A stretch of 64,000 bases of DNA from contig JAFIFU010000010.1 of the NCBI GenBank assembly GCA_020831885.1, positions 1 through 64,000 on the forward strand. The letters are read 5' to 3'. The notes under the pieces were generated by a model. That model was not told the origin of the DNA and ran no database searches. It saw only the letters and a list, made by a program, of their open reading frames with translations. The stretch's first letter is position 1; each line of letters starts with the position of its first letter. Made by a program: the position numbers and the translations under genes. Positions 16,592 through 26,300 of this stretch are shown one piece after another. This DNA is from Ectothiorhodospiraceae bacterium (GTDB taxonomy: Bacteria > Pseudomonadota > Gammaproteobacteria > Nitrococcales > Aquisalimonadaceae).

Positions 16592-17479
16592 CTATCGCGC
16601 CGGGCGCGGCGCCTGATCGGTGGCGAGCCCGGACAGGGCAAACGCCTCCGCCAGTGCGTTGCGGGCCATCAGGGCCGCCTCGCTGCCCTCCGGCAGGTGG
16701 TAGAGCAGGGTTTCCCAATGCTCGGCGGCCTGATCGTAGTCGCCCCGCTGGTAGGCGGAAACGCCGGCGATCCACAGCGCGTTGCCATTGGTGGGGTCCA
16801 GCTCCAGCGCGCGCTGCGTCAGTTCATGGGCACGGTCGCCGATCCTGCCGTCGCCGGCCAGAATCAGCGCCTGGGCATACTCCGCCAGCAGATTGGGCTC
16901 ATCGCCGTGCAGCTCCAGCGCCCGGGAATAGGCATCCGATGCCTCGGGGTACCGCTCCAGGTGGGTGTAGGACCGTCCCAGCATCACCCAACCGCCGACG
17001 CTGTCCGGCTCGCTTTCCAGACGCTGGGACAAACGTTCCACCATGCGTTCGATGTCCGCCAGCTTGTAACCGTCGTCTGCCGCGCGACCGCTCATCAGCA
17101 GTTGTTCGGCGGCGCCCGGGGGCGGCTGATAGAGGAAGCCGTGGGCGCCCAGCGCCATCACCGGCAGCAGCAGCGCGGTGGCCACCAGGGTCGCGCGGCC
17201 CTGGCGGCCGGGCCGGCGGGTGTCTTCCCGTTCCACCCCATCCACGTCGTGCAGCAGGTTCTGCTCCAGCTCCCGCCGCGCCGCCTCCAACTGATCCGCC
17301 GTCAGCAGGTTGTTTTCCAGTTCCTCCTCCAGCTCAGCCATGCGCTGGCGGTAGATGGAGATGTTCAGTCGGCGCTGTTCCACCGCCGCGCGGGCGTTGC
17401 CGCGGAGCAGGGGCAGGGTGATGAGTAAGGCCGCACCCAGTAGCAGGATGCCGGCGGCGATCCAGAAGGCAGGCGTCAT
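16592..17479 (-). CDS. ccmI: cytochrome c maturation protein CcmI
   Basis: This 295-residue protein has two N-terminal transmembrane helices (about 4-24 and 98-116) around a cytoplasmic coiled-coil segment (about 30-80). A periplasmic TPR region follows (about 150-280, SVGGWVMLGRSYTHLERYPEASDAYSRALEL). CcmI presents the C-terminus of apocytochromes c to CcmH/CcmF. Its start overlaps the ccmH stop (ATGA). It is the last gene of the operon. Confidence 0.9.
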   Translation of the reverse strand: MTPAFWIAAGILLLGAALLITLPLLRGNARAAVEQRRLNISIYRQRMAELEEELENNLLTADQLEAARRELEQNLLHDVDGVEREDTRRPGRQGRATLVATALLLPVMALGAHGFLYQPPPGAAEQLLMSGRAADDGYKLADIERMVERLSQRLESEPDSVGGWVMLGRSYTHLERYPEASDAYSRALELHGDEPNLLAEYAQALILAGDGRIGDRAHELTQRALELDPTNGNALWIAGVSAYQRGDYDQAAEHWETLLYHLPEGSEAALMARNALAEAFALSGLATDQAPRPAR

Positions 17480-17943
17480 CGGTCGTCTCCCTGGTCAAGC
17501 AGGCGTTCGGCGCGGGCCCGGTCTGTGGCGGTGAAGTCGCCCCCGGTGGACGAGGCCCTGCGGGTGATGCGGTACCAGGCGAACAGGCCCAGCAGCGCGA
17601 ACACGAACGGGCCGCCCCACAGGGCCCAGGTGAGCGCGTTGACCGGCGGTTTGTACAGCACAAAGCTGCCGTAGCGGGTCACCATGAAATCCAGGATCTC
17701 GTCCCGGCTGCGGTCGTCCCGCACCATCCGCTCCACTTCCCGCCGCAGATCCCGCGCCAGCTCGGCATTGGACTCGGCCAGCGACTCGTTCTGGCAGACG
17801 GTGCAGCGAAGCTCGTGGAGCAGGGCGCGGTAGCGGGTGTGCTGGGCCTCGGAGTCGAAGTCCACCGGCTCGATCGCCGCCCCGTGGGCACTGCCCAGCG
17901 CCAGTGCCAGCGCAAGGCCGGTCATTCGCAGGAGGGCGTTCAT
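17476..17943 (-). CDS. ccmH: cytochrome c maturation thiol protein CcmH
   Basis: This 155-residue protein has a signal peptide (about 1-22), a conserved LRCTVCQNESLAES motif with redox cysteines C47 and C50, and one C-terminal transmembrane helix (about 103-125). It reduces or holds the apocytochrome CXXCH before haem ligation. It is the short form (E. coli CcmH N-half); the TPR part is the separate ccmI. ATGA overlap with ccmG. Confidence 0.94.
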   Translation of the reverse strand: MNALLRMTGLALALALGSAHGAAIEPVDFDSEAQHTRYRALLHELRCTVCQNESLAESNAELARDLRREVERMVRDDRSRDEILDFMVTRYGSFVLYKPPVNALTWALWGGPFVFALLGLFAWYRITRRASSTGGDFTATDRARAERLLDQGDDR

Positions 17944-18482
17944 GTCTCCTCCTCCAGCTCGGCGATCAGCGGCAGGATCTCCTGCTCGGCGCGCTCCCGG
18001 GTCAGGGGGCCCACGTGCTTGTAGCGGATGCGGCCCTGCCGGTCCACCACATAAGTTTCCGGGGTGCCATACACGCCCCATTCGATCCCGGCACGGCCGT
18101 CCAGATCGTGGGCGTTCCACTGGTACGGATTGCCGCCGCGGCGCAGATAGGCCAGCCCCTCGTCACGGGCGTCCTTGTAGTTGATCCCGAAAATGGTCAC
18201 CCCGTGCCGCTCCGACAATTCCACCAGCAGCGGGTGCTCCTGCCGGCAGGACACACACCAGCTTGCCCAGATGTTCACCAGCGCCACCTGGCCATGGAGG
18301 TCCTGGTGGCCCACCCGTCGGGCCGGCTGCTCCAGGGTGGGCAGGTCGAATTCCGGCACCGGCTTGCCGATCAAGGGTGATGGCAGCAGCCGGGGGTTCA
18401 GGCCCAGCCCCACCGCCAGGAACGCGCCGATGATCAGGAACATCAGCAAGGGGAGCAGGAACACCAGACGCGACCGGTTCAT
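17940..18482 (-). CDS. ccmG: thiol:disulfide protein CcmG/DsbE
   Basis: This 180-residue membrane-anchored thioredoxin-fold protein has one N-terminal helix (about 8-28). The active site WASWCVSC has C76 and C79, and the cis-proline region is GVYGTPETYVVD, typical of CcmG with its acidic neighbours. It keeps CcmH and apocytochrome cysteines reduced. Its start overlaps the ccmF end by 4 bases. Confidence 0.95.
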   Translation of the reverse strand: MNRSRLVFLLPLLMFLIIGAFLAVGLGLNPRLLPSPLIGKPVPEFDLPTLEQPARRVGHQDLHGQVALVNIWASWCVSCRQEHPLLVELSERHGVTIFGINYKDARDEGLAYLRRGGNPYQWNAHDLDGRAGIEWGVYGTPETYVVDRQGRIRYKHVGPLTRERAEQEILPLIAELEEET

Positions 18483-20491
18483 GACGGCCCGCCCTCCGCG
18501 GTGGCCGGCCGTGAGGCCCCGGATTCCCGTGCCGGGTCCGTGCCGCCCTCCCGGGCCACGACGTTCAGCAGACGGTAGCGCCGGTCCGCGGCGGCGATGA
18601 AACCGCCCAGCACGATCAGCCCGGAACCGAACCAGAGCCAGGCCTGGAACGGGTTGTGGTACACCCGCAAGGACCAGGTGCCGCCGCCCATGGGGTTGCC
18701 CAGGGCCACCATCAGGTCATGGCTGAACCGGGTGCGGATGGCCGCGTTGCTCATGGGTTCCCGTTGGACCCAGTACACCCGCTTCTGCGGGCGGAGCTCC
18801 GTTACCTGGCGACCGTCCCGGCTCACCGTGATCAGCGCCTCCTGGGCATCATAGTTGGGCCCCTGAACCGGCCGAACGCCGTCGAAGCGCAGCGTGTAGC
18901 CACCCTGCTCGTGGGTCTGCCCGGGCGCCATGCGGATGTCCCGTTCCGACTCGAAGGTGTTGACCATGGTGATGCCGAACACCAGCACCGCCAGCCCCAG
19001 GTGACTGGTGAGCATGCCGTAGTAGGCCGCCGGCAGTTTGCGAAGCCCGGCCAGGGGCCGCCTGCGGTGAGCCAGCTTGCTCCAGAGATCCCGCAGACTG
19101 GCGGCGGCAAGCCACAAGGCCATGCCGATGCCCAGCGAGGTCATCACGGTGGTGCTGCCCATCAACAGCAGCGGGAGCACCGCGCCGACAATGAGCGCCG
19201 CGACCAGCGTGTGCCATATCCGCCGGCTGATCTCCGTCGCGGACATGCGCTTCCAGCGCAGCAGCGGCCCGAGCCCGGTGAGAAAAACCAGCGGGACCAT
19301 CAGCGGGCCGAACACGGCATCGAAATAGGGCGGGCCCACCGAGATCTTGCCCAGCCCCAGGGCGTCCAGGAACAGGGGGTACAGGGTACCCACCAGCACC
19401 GCTGCCAGGGCCACGGTCAACAGCACGTTGTTGGCAAGCAGGGAACCCTCCCGGGATACCGGGTCGAAGCGGGCGTGACTGCGCACGGCCGGTGCCCGCC
19501 ATGCGTACAGCGAGAAGGAGCCGCCCACCACGACCGCGAGGAGGAGGAGGATGTAGAGTCCGCGGTCGGGATCGGTGGCAAAGGCATGGACCGAGGTCAG
19601 CACTCCGGATCTCACCAGGAAGGTGCCCAGAAGGCTCAGGGAGAATGCGGAGATGGCCAGCAGCACGGTCCAACTGCGGAAAGCGCCCCGCTTCTCCGTG
19701 GCCGCCAGGGAATGGAGAAGCGCCGTGGCCGCCAGGAATGGCATGAAGGAGGCGTTCTCCACCGGATCCCAGAACCACCAGCCACCCCAACCCAGGGTGT
19801 AATAGGCCCACCAACTGCCCAGGGCGATACCGGCGCCCAGGAAGGCCCAGGCGGTCAGGGCCCAGGGGCGTGACCAGCGGGCCCAGGCAGCGTCCAGCCG
19901 GCCGTCGATCAGCCCGGCCATGGCAATGGCGAACGGCACCGCCAGACCCACGTAGCCCATGTACAGCATGGGCGGGTGCAGCACCAGCCCCGGATCCTGC
20001 AGCAGGGGGTTGAGGTCGCGGCCGTCGGCCGGCACCGGAAACAGGGGTTCGAAGGGGTTGGAGGTGAACAGCGTGAAGGACAGGATGCCGACGCTCACCA
20101 GCCCCATGATGGCCAGCGTGCGCGCCGCCATCACCGCGGGTAAGCCCTTGCTGAAGCGGGACACCGCCAGCGACCACCCGGCCAGCATCAGCCCCCACAG
20201 CACCAGGGAGCCCTCGTGTCCGCCCCAGACCCCTGAAATCCGGTACATCAGTGGCAGATTCGTGTTGGAGTGGCTCGCCACATAGGACACGGAGAAATCG
20301 TGGGTGATGAAGGCCCAGGTCAGGCAGACATAGGACACGGCCAGGAACACGAACTGCCCCGTCACCGCCGTGTGCGCCGTGGCCACCCAGCTCTGGATGC
20401 CCCGCTGGGCGCCGATCAGCGGCACCGTGCCCTGCACCAGGGCCATGAGCAGAGCCAGCAGCAGTGCGAACTGGCCGATTTCACCGATCAT
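18479..20491 (-). CDS. ccmF: haem lyase subunit CcmF
   Basis: This 670-residue polytopic inner-membrane protein has about 14-15 helices. The haem-handling WWD domain is GWGGWWFWDPVENASFMPF (about residues 233-251), with conserved histidines flanking it (SGVWGGHEGS; LHPPMLYMGYVG). CcmF with CcmH and CcmI ligates haem from holo-CcmE to apocytochromes. ATG 20491 (MIGEIGQF) is the family start and overlaps ccmE by 11 bases; longer upstream frames read through ccmE. Confidence 0.95.
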   Translation of the reverse strand: MIGEIGQFALLLALLMALVQGTVPLIGAQRGIQSWVATAHTAVTGQFVFLAVSYVCLTWAFITHDFSVSYVASHSNTNLPLMYRISGVWGGHEGSLVLWGLMLAGWSLAVSRFSKGLPAVMAARTLAIMGLVSVGILSFTLFTSNPFEPLFPVPADGRDLNPLLQDPGLVLHPPMLYMGYVGLAVPFAIAMAGLIDGRLDAAWARWSRPWALTAWAFLGAGIALGSWWAYYTLGWGGWWFWDPVENASFMPFLAATALLHSLAATEKRGAFRSWTVLLAISAFSLSLLGTFLVRSGVLTSVHAFATDPDRGLYILLLLAVVVGGSFSLYAWRAPAVRSHARFDPVSREGSLLANNVLLTVALAAVLVGTLYPLFLDALGLGKISVGPPYFDAVFGPLMVPLVFLTGLGPLLRWKRMSATEISRRIWHTLVAALIVGAVLPLLLMGSTTVMTSLGIGMALWLAAASLRDLWSKLAHRRRPLAGLRKLPAAYYGMLTSHLGLAVLVFGITMVNTFESERDIRMAPGQTHEQGGYTLRFDGVRPVQGPNYDAQEALITVSRDGRQVTELRPQKRVYWVQREPMSNAAIRTRFSHDLMVALGNPMGGGTWSLRVYHNPFQAWLWFGSGLIVLGGFIAAADRRYRLLNVVAREGGTDPARESGASRPATAEGGPS

Positions 20492-20945
20492 AGTCGCCTC
20501 CGTCGCCGGTATGGCCGGTGTAGCCGGCGGCCTCCAGCGCCTCCGCCACCTCGGGCGCCATATAGTTCTCGTCGTGCTTGGCCAGCACACGCTCGGCACG
20601 GAACAGGCCGTCGCTGCCCAGGCGGCCGTGGGCCACCACGCCCTGGCCCTCGCGGAACAGGTCCGGCAGCACGCCCGTGTATTCCACCGGCACGTTCTCC
20701 GCGGTGTCCGTGATCACGAAGCGTACCGTCAGGTCCTCTCCCATCTCGCGGAAGCTGTTGTCCGCCACCAGGCCGCCGATGCGGATCAGATGGTCCGGCG
20801 GCGCCTTGCCCTCCATCACCTCGGTGGGGCTGTAGAAAAACATCAGGTTGTCCCGGAAGGCGTTCAGCGCCAGCGCCGAGGCTGCGGACAGCCCGATCAG
20901 CACCACCAGAACGCCGGCCAGGCGCCGTTTCTGTCGCGGACTCAT
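20481..20945 (-). CDS. ccmE: haem chaperone CcmE
   Basis: This 154-residue periplasmic haem chaperone is anchored by one helix (about 10-28). The OB-fold domain ends with LAKHDENY, where H124 is the covalent haem-binding residue and Y128 a likely axial ligand. A flexible polar tail follows. ATGA overlaps with both ccmD and ccmF indicate tight coupling. Confidence 0.96.
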   Translation of the reverse strand: MSPRQKRRLAGVLVVLIGLSAASALALNAFRDNLMFFYSPTEVMEGKAPPDHLIRIGGLVADNSFREMGEDLTVRFVITDTAENVPVEYTGVLPDLFREGQGVVAHGRLGSDGLFRAERVLAKHDENYMAPEVAEALEAAGYTGHTGDGGDYDR

Positions 20946-21106
20946 GGCGTATCACCTCTGGCCTGCAGGCGGCTGGCCAGGCGCCGGCGCGTCTGCCGGG
21001 AAGCCAGCCATGGTTTGACGATATTCAGAACCAGCACCACCGCGGTGATGGCGTAGGATGACCAGACGTAAAACCCGTAGCCCCCCATGGCGAAGAACTC
21101 GCTCAT
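20942..21106 (-). CDS. ccmD: CcmD, small haem exporter protein
   Basis: This 54-residue single-helix membrane protein reads MSEFFAMGGYGFYVWSSYAI, then a hydrophobic helix and a basic tail (SRQTRRRLASRLQARG), a textbook CcmD pattern. CcmD helps release holo-CcmE from the CcmABC complex. It sits between ccmC and ccmE with 4-base overlaps on each side, which supports the call despite its size. Confidence 0.93.
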   Translation of the reverse strand: MSEFFAMGGYGFYVWSSYAITAVVLVLNIVKPWLASRQTRRRLASRLQARGDTP

Positions 21107-21846
21107 GCCCCTGCCCTCTCCAGCAACTTGCGCACCCAGGCCGTGGCGCGTTCCCGCAACAGCAGTTCATGGCGCGCCCGGATCAGCACGGCCGTGGCGT
21201 AGTAGAATTTGAACGCCAGGAACATCAACAGCAGTGGAATCAGCATGGACAGGTCGATGGCCGGCGCATCCAGCCGTGTGACCGTGGGCCCCTGATGCAG
21301 GGTGTTCCACCACTTCACCGAGAAATGGATGATGGGGATGTTGATCACCCCCACCACCGCCAGCAGGGACGCCGCCCGGGCCGCGATGCGGCGATCCTCG
21401 ATGGCGCTGTACAGCGCCATGAAGCCCAGGTAGAGGAACAGCAGGATCAGTTGCGAGGTGAGCCGTGCGTCCCAGACCCACCAGGCGCCCCACATGGGCT
21501 TGCCCCAGAGGGAACCACTGGCCAGCGAGAGAAAGGTGAAGCCGGCGCCGATGGGGGCGCTGGCCACCGCCATGACCTCCGCCAGCTTCATGCGCCAGAT
21601 CAGCACGATGGCGCCGCAGACGGCCATGACCACGTAAATGAACATGGACATCCACGCACTGGGCGCATGCACATAGATAATGCGGTACGCTTCTCCTTGC
21701 TGGTAGTCCGGCGGGGCGACGAAGAACCCGAGATACAGCCCCACCACGGTGAGCAGCAGGCAGATGCTGCCGAACCAGGGGATCAGGCGGCCGGCCAGCG
21801 CATAGAAGTAGGGTGGAGAGGCCAGCTTGTGAAAAAAGAGCCACAT
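21103..21846 (-). CDS. ccmC: haem-handling protein CcmC
   Basis: This 247-residue six-helix membrane protein loads haem onto CcmE. The WWD motif is GAWWVWDARLTSQLILLF (about residues 122-139), with histidines in YVHAPSAWM and the later WWNTLHQGPTV loop. ATG 21846 (MWLFFHKLASPP) is the family start; the roughly 70 extra residues possible upstream cover the promoter box and lack helices. It is the first gene of the operon: ccmA and ccmB, which usually precede it, are absent. Confidence 0.95.
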   Translation of the reverse strand: MWLFFHKLASPPYFYALAGRLIPWFGSICLLLTVVGLYLGFFVAPPDYQQGEAYRIIYVHAPSAWMSMFIYVVMAVCGAIVLIWRMKLAEVMAVASAPIGAGFTFLSLASGSLWGKPMWGAWWVWDARLTSQLILLFLYLGFMALYSAIEDRRIAARAASLLAVVGVINIPIIHFSVKWWNTLHQGPTVTRLDAPAIDLSMLIPLLLMFLAFKFYYATAVLIRARHELLLRERATAWVRKLLERAGA

Positions 21847-21919
21847 GGTGTGTCGATCTCCGGGCGTACCGCCGCTGACCGGCGCCGCACCACTGCGGCG
21901 CAGGGTTGTCCTGATCACG

Positions 21920-21960
21920 ACACTACCCGCCCTGCCGGTATGCGCCTTGATCCTTGTCAA
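21920..21960 (-). promoter_or_regulatory. ccm operon promoter: FNR/Dnr box
   Basis: TTGATCCTTGTCAA at 21947-21960 is a full TTGAT-N4-GTCAA box. On the minus strand TAGTGT (21925-21920) is at class II -10 spacing. It places cytochrome c maturation in the same regulon as nir and nor. In the rest of the divergent gap (21961-22213) I see no clear promoter or other signal. Confidence 0.75.
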
Positions 21961-22213
21961 AGTGGAAAGTCCGGCCTGGCGTTCGGTAAAACGAACGCCG
22001 AGGGGGATCGGCTGTCCTACAAGGCATCCCCGGTGTTTCACCCGGGTGAGGCCTGTCATGGTGTTCCGCGGTCATGTGCGGAATAATGCCGGGCTGGCGG
22101 CGTGTTTCCCGACCAGCCGATGGCCGGGGACGCGTGCTGTCCCTTGTTCTGTCCGCCCGGCCGATGCATGAGGCATCGTGGCCGGCCTTACGGTTTGATG
22201 GGTTTTCTGCATC

Positions 22214-23317
22214 ATGCGTTGGTTGATTCAGCTTGGTGGCCTGGCCGTGCTGGTTGCCGTTGTGGCGGCAGCCTGGTTCCTGCTGGACGTGGACGATGCG
22301 GATCAGCAGGCCGCCGGGCAGGCGGGGTCGTCGCCCGCGGTGCCGGTGGAACTCCACGAGGCCCGCTTCGGTACCGTGGAATACACGGTGGAAGCGGTGG
22401 GCTCCACCTTGGCCCGGGAATCCGTGGACGTGGTGGCCGAAGTGGCCGGCCGCATCACCCGGATCGGGTTCGAGGAAGGGCAGCGGGTCGCCCGGGAAGA
22501 TGTTCTGTTCGAGCTGGACCGCTCCCGGGAAGAGGCGGAGCTGCGCGAGGCCATCGCCCAGCGGGATGACGCGCAGACCAAGCTGCGCCGGGCCCGGGCG
22601 CTGCGGCAGGATGGCGATGTCCCCCAGTCCCAGGTGGACGAACTGGTCACCACGCTGGACAGCGCCGAGGCGCGGGTTGCCGTTGCCCGCATCCGCCTGG
22701 AGGAGCGCACCATCCGCGCACCCTTCGACGGGGTAACCGGTCTGCGGGAGATCAGCGCGGGCGCCTACGTGACGCCCGGAACCCGGCTCACCACCCTGGA
22801 CGATCTGGAGGTGGTGCGCCTGGACTTCGCCGTGCCGGAGCGTTTCCTGGCAGGGTTGCAGCCTGGCTTGCGCGTGCGGGCGCACAATGTGGCCTTCGGC
22901 GATCAGGGCTTTGACGGCCTGGTCACGCGGGTGGGCAGCCGGGTGGACCCGGTCTCCCGCAGCGTGCGGGTACAGGCGGAGATTCCCAACCAGGACGGGC
23001 GGCTGCGTTCCGGCATGTTCATGACCGCCCGGCTGGTGCTGGGGGAACGCGACGATGCCGTTCTGATACCGGAGGAAGCGCTGCTCTCCGAGGGGGCGCG
23101 GGTTTATGCGTATCTGGTCACTGATGACCGGGCGCGACGCGTGGAAGTGACCACGGGGCAGCGTCGCCAGGGGATGGTGGAGATTCTCGAGGGGGTTTCC
23201 CAGGGCGATCTGGTGGTGACAGCGGGCCTGCAGCGCCTGCGGGACGGCGCCGTCGTGAATGTGGTGAACCGGGAGGCCGATAACGGCCGGCTGGCCGATG
23301 GCTCCATCGCCCGCTAA
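22214..23317 (+). CDS. RND efflux periplasmic adaptor subunit
   Basis: This 367-residue membrane fusion protein (HlyD/AcrA class) has an N-terminal anchor helix (about 4-24) and no lipobox. The lipoyl/barrel-sandwich halves are VVAEVAGRITRIGFEEGQRVAREDVLFELD and the later TIRAPFDGVTGLREISAGAYVTPG. Between them is a coiled-coil hairpin (about 95-150). A beta-barrel and membrane-proximal domain complete it. It bridges the following RND pump to an outer-membrane channel that is not encoded here. Confidence 0.9.
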   Translation: MRWLIQLGGLAVLVAVVAAAWFLLDVDDADQQAAGQAGSSPAVPVELHEARFGTVEYTVEAVGSTLARESVDVVAEVAGRITRIGFEEGQRVAREDVLFELDRSREEAELREAIAQRDDAQTKLRRARALRQDGDVPQSQVDELVTTLDSAEARVAVARIRLEERTIRAPFDGVTGLREISAGAYVTPGTRLTTLDDLEVVRLDFAVPERFLAGLQPGLRVRAHNVAFGDQGFDGLVTRVGSRVDPVSRSVRVQAEIPNQDGRLRSGMFMTARLVLGERDDAVLIPEEALLSEGARVYAYLVTDDRARRVEVTTGQRRQGMVEILEGVSQGDLVVTAGLQRLRDGAVVNVVNREADNGRLADGSIAR

Positions 23318-23352
23318 CAAGCCATGACCGCCGGCGTTACAGGACAGCCGCG

Positions 23353-26300
23353 ATGATCGTCTCCGATATTTCCGTCAAGCGCCCCGTGCTGGCCACGGTG
23401 CTCAGCCTGTTGATCCTGGTGCTGGGGATCGCTTCCCTCACCCAGTTGCCGGTGCGCGAATACCCCAATATCGACCCGCCGGTGATCTCCGTCACCACCG
23501 AGTACCTGGGTGCCGCCCCCGAGGTGATGAACAACGAGGTCACCGAGATCATCGAAGGGGCGGTCAGCGGTGTGGACGGCATCCGCGCCATCACCTCCGA
23601 GAGCCGGGATGGCCGAGCCGAGACCACCATCGAGTTCAACCTGGAACGGGATATCGACGCCGCCGCCAATGATGTGCGTGACGCCATCAACCGCGTGCTG
23701 GCCGCCCTGCCCGACGAAGCCGATCCACCGGTGGTGACCAAGACCGAGGCCGATGCCCGGCCCATGATGTGGATCACCATGACCTCGGATCGCATGACGC
23801 CGGCGGAACTCAGCGACTACGCGGACCGCCAGATCGTGGACCGCCTGGCGGTACTCGACGGGGTGTCCCAGATCCGCATCGGCGGCGAGCGCCGTTACGC
23901 CATGCGCGTGTGGCTTGATCGCAAGGCCATGGCCGCCCGTGACATCACCGTGGATGACATCGAGACGGCGCTGCGGCGGAACAACCTGGAACTGCCCGCC
24001 GGCCGTGTGGAATCGATCACCCGGGAACTCACCGTGCGCACCGACAGCCGCCTGAACACGCCGGAGGAATTCTCCCGGCTGGTGATCCGCCGCGTCGGCG
24101 ACTATCCCATCCGTCTGGGCGAAGTGGCCCGGGTGGAGCGGGGCGTGGAGAACGACAAGACCGTCCTGCGCAGCAACCAGAACAACGCGGTGGGGCTGGG
24201 CGTGATCCGTCAGTCCCAGGCCAATGTGATCGCGGTATCGGATGCCGTGCGCGGGGAGATCGACGCCATCAGCCCCAGCCTGCCGGAAGGCATGGAACTG
24301 ATGATCGGCTATGACGAGTCGATCTTCATCCGCGAATCCATCCGCGAAGTCCTCATCACCCTGGGTATCGCGGTCACCATGGTGGTATTGGTGATCTTTG
24401 TGTTTCTGCGCTCTTTCCGTGCCACCTTCGTGCCGGCGGTGACCATACCGGTGGCGGTGATCGGTGCCTTTTCGGTCATGGCGCCGCTGGGTTTTTCGGT
24501 GAACGTGCTGACCCTGCTGGCCCTGGTGCTGGCCATCGGTCTGGTGGTGGATGACGCCATCGTCATGCTGGAGAACATCCAGCGGCGCATCGATGACGGC
24601 GAGCCGCCGTTGCTGGCCGCCTTCCGGGGCGCGCGACAGGTGGGGTTCGCCATTGTCGCCACCACGCTGACCCTGGTGGCGGTATTCGTTCCCATCGCCT
24701 TCATGGAGGGGAATGTGGGGCGGTTGTTCACCGAGTTCGGCTTCGTGCTGGCGGCGGCGGTGATTTTCTCCAGCGTGGTGGCGTTGACCCTGGCCCCCAT
24801 GCTTTGCTCCAAGTGGCTGCGCCCGACGGGCAGCGAGGGGCGGCTGATCCGCTCCACCGAAACGCTGTTCACCGGCCTGACCAACGGCTATCGCTGGGTG
24901 CTGGAGCGGGTCATTAATCTGCCGTTGTTGATCATCGGCATCTGCGCGATTGCCGGCGGCGTGGCTTTCATGCTGGCTCAGGCGCTGCCGGAAGAACTCT
25001 CGCCCACCGAGGATCGGGGGGTGATCATCATCCCCAGTCAGGCGCCCCAGGGCTCCAGCGCCGCCTACACGGACCACTATGTGCGACAGATCGAAGAGGT
25101 TGTGCAGCCTTACGTGGAAAGCGGCGACGTGTTCCGCGTGCTCTCCGTGGTGGGGTTCCGCAACCGTTACGAGAACGGCTTCACCATCGTCGGCCTGGCC
25201 CCTTGGCGCGACCGGGAGATCAGCCAGCAACAGATCGCCGCCGAGATCTTCCCGGAGCTGCTGTCCATCCCCGGTGTGCGTGCCTTCGCGGTGAACCCGC
25301 CGGGGCTGGGGCAGAGCGCCTTTCAGCAGCCCATCCAGTTCGTCATCGGCGGCCCCGATTACGAGACCCTCAAGGCCTGGGCGGACCGGGTGCTGGCCCG
25401 GGCGGCGGAGAACGAGAACCTGCTCAATCTGAGCCTGGACTACGAGGAAACCCGTCCCCAGCTCCGGGTGGAGATCGACCGACTGCTGGCCGCGGATCTG
25501 GACATCTCCCTGGACACCGTGGGCCGTACCCTGCAGACCATGCTGGCCTCCCGCAGTGTCACCACCTACCTGGACCGTGGCCGGGAGTACGATGTGATGC
25601 TGCAGGCGGAACCGGGCGACCGGGACAGCCCCTCCGACCTGGGCAACATGTTCGTGCGCATCGGCAACGGGGAACTGGTGCCGCTGAGTTCGGTGATCGA
25701 CCTGCGGGAGGTGGGTTCGCCGCCCAGCCTGAGCCGGGTGGACCGGCTGCCCTCGGTGACCATTTCAGGCTCCGTGGCCGACGGCTACGATCTGGGCTCC
25801 GCGCTGCGGTATCTGGAACAGGTGGCCGCCGAGGAACTGCCGCCGGAGGCGCGGATCAGCTACCTGGGGCTGTCCCGGGAGTTCATGGACACCTCCGGCG
25901 CCATTTACCTGACCTTCGCCCTGGCCCTGGTGATCGTGTTCCTGGTGCTGGCCGCCCAGTTTGAGAGCTTCATCCATCCCGGCATCATCATGCTGTCGGT
26001 TCCCCTGGCCATCACCGGCGCCCTGGGCGCATTGCTGATCACCGGGGTATCCCTGAACATCTACAGCCAGATCGGGATGATTCTGCTGATCGGCCTGATG
26101 GCGAAGAACGGGATACTGATCGTGGAGTTCGCCAACCAGTTGCGGGATCAGGGGCGCAGTGTGCGCGAGGCGATCATCGAAGGTACCGTGCTGCGCTTCC
26201 GGCCGATTCTGATGACCGCCATCTCCACCGTGTTCGGCGCACTGCCGCTGGTGCTGGCCACCGGTGCCGGCGCCGAGAGCCGGGGCGCCATCGGGATCGT

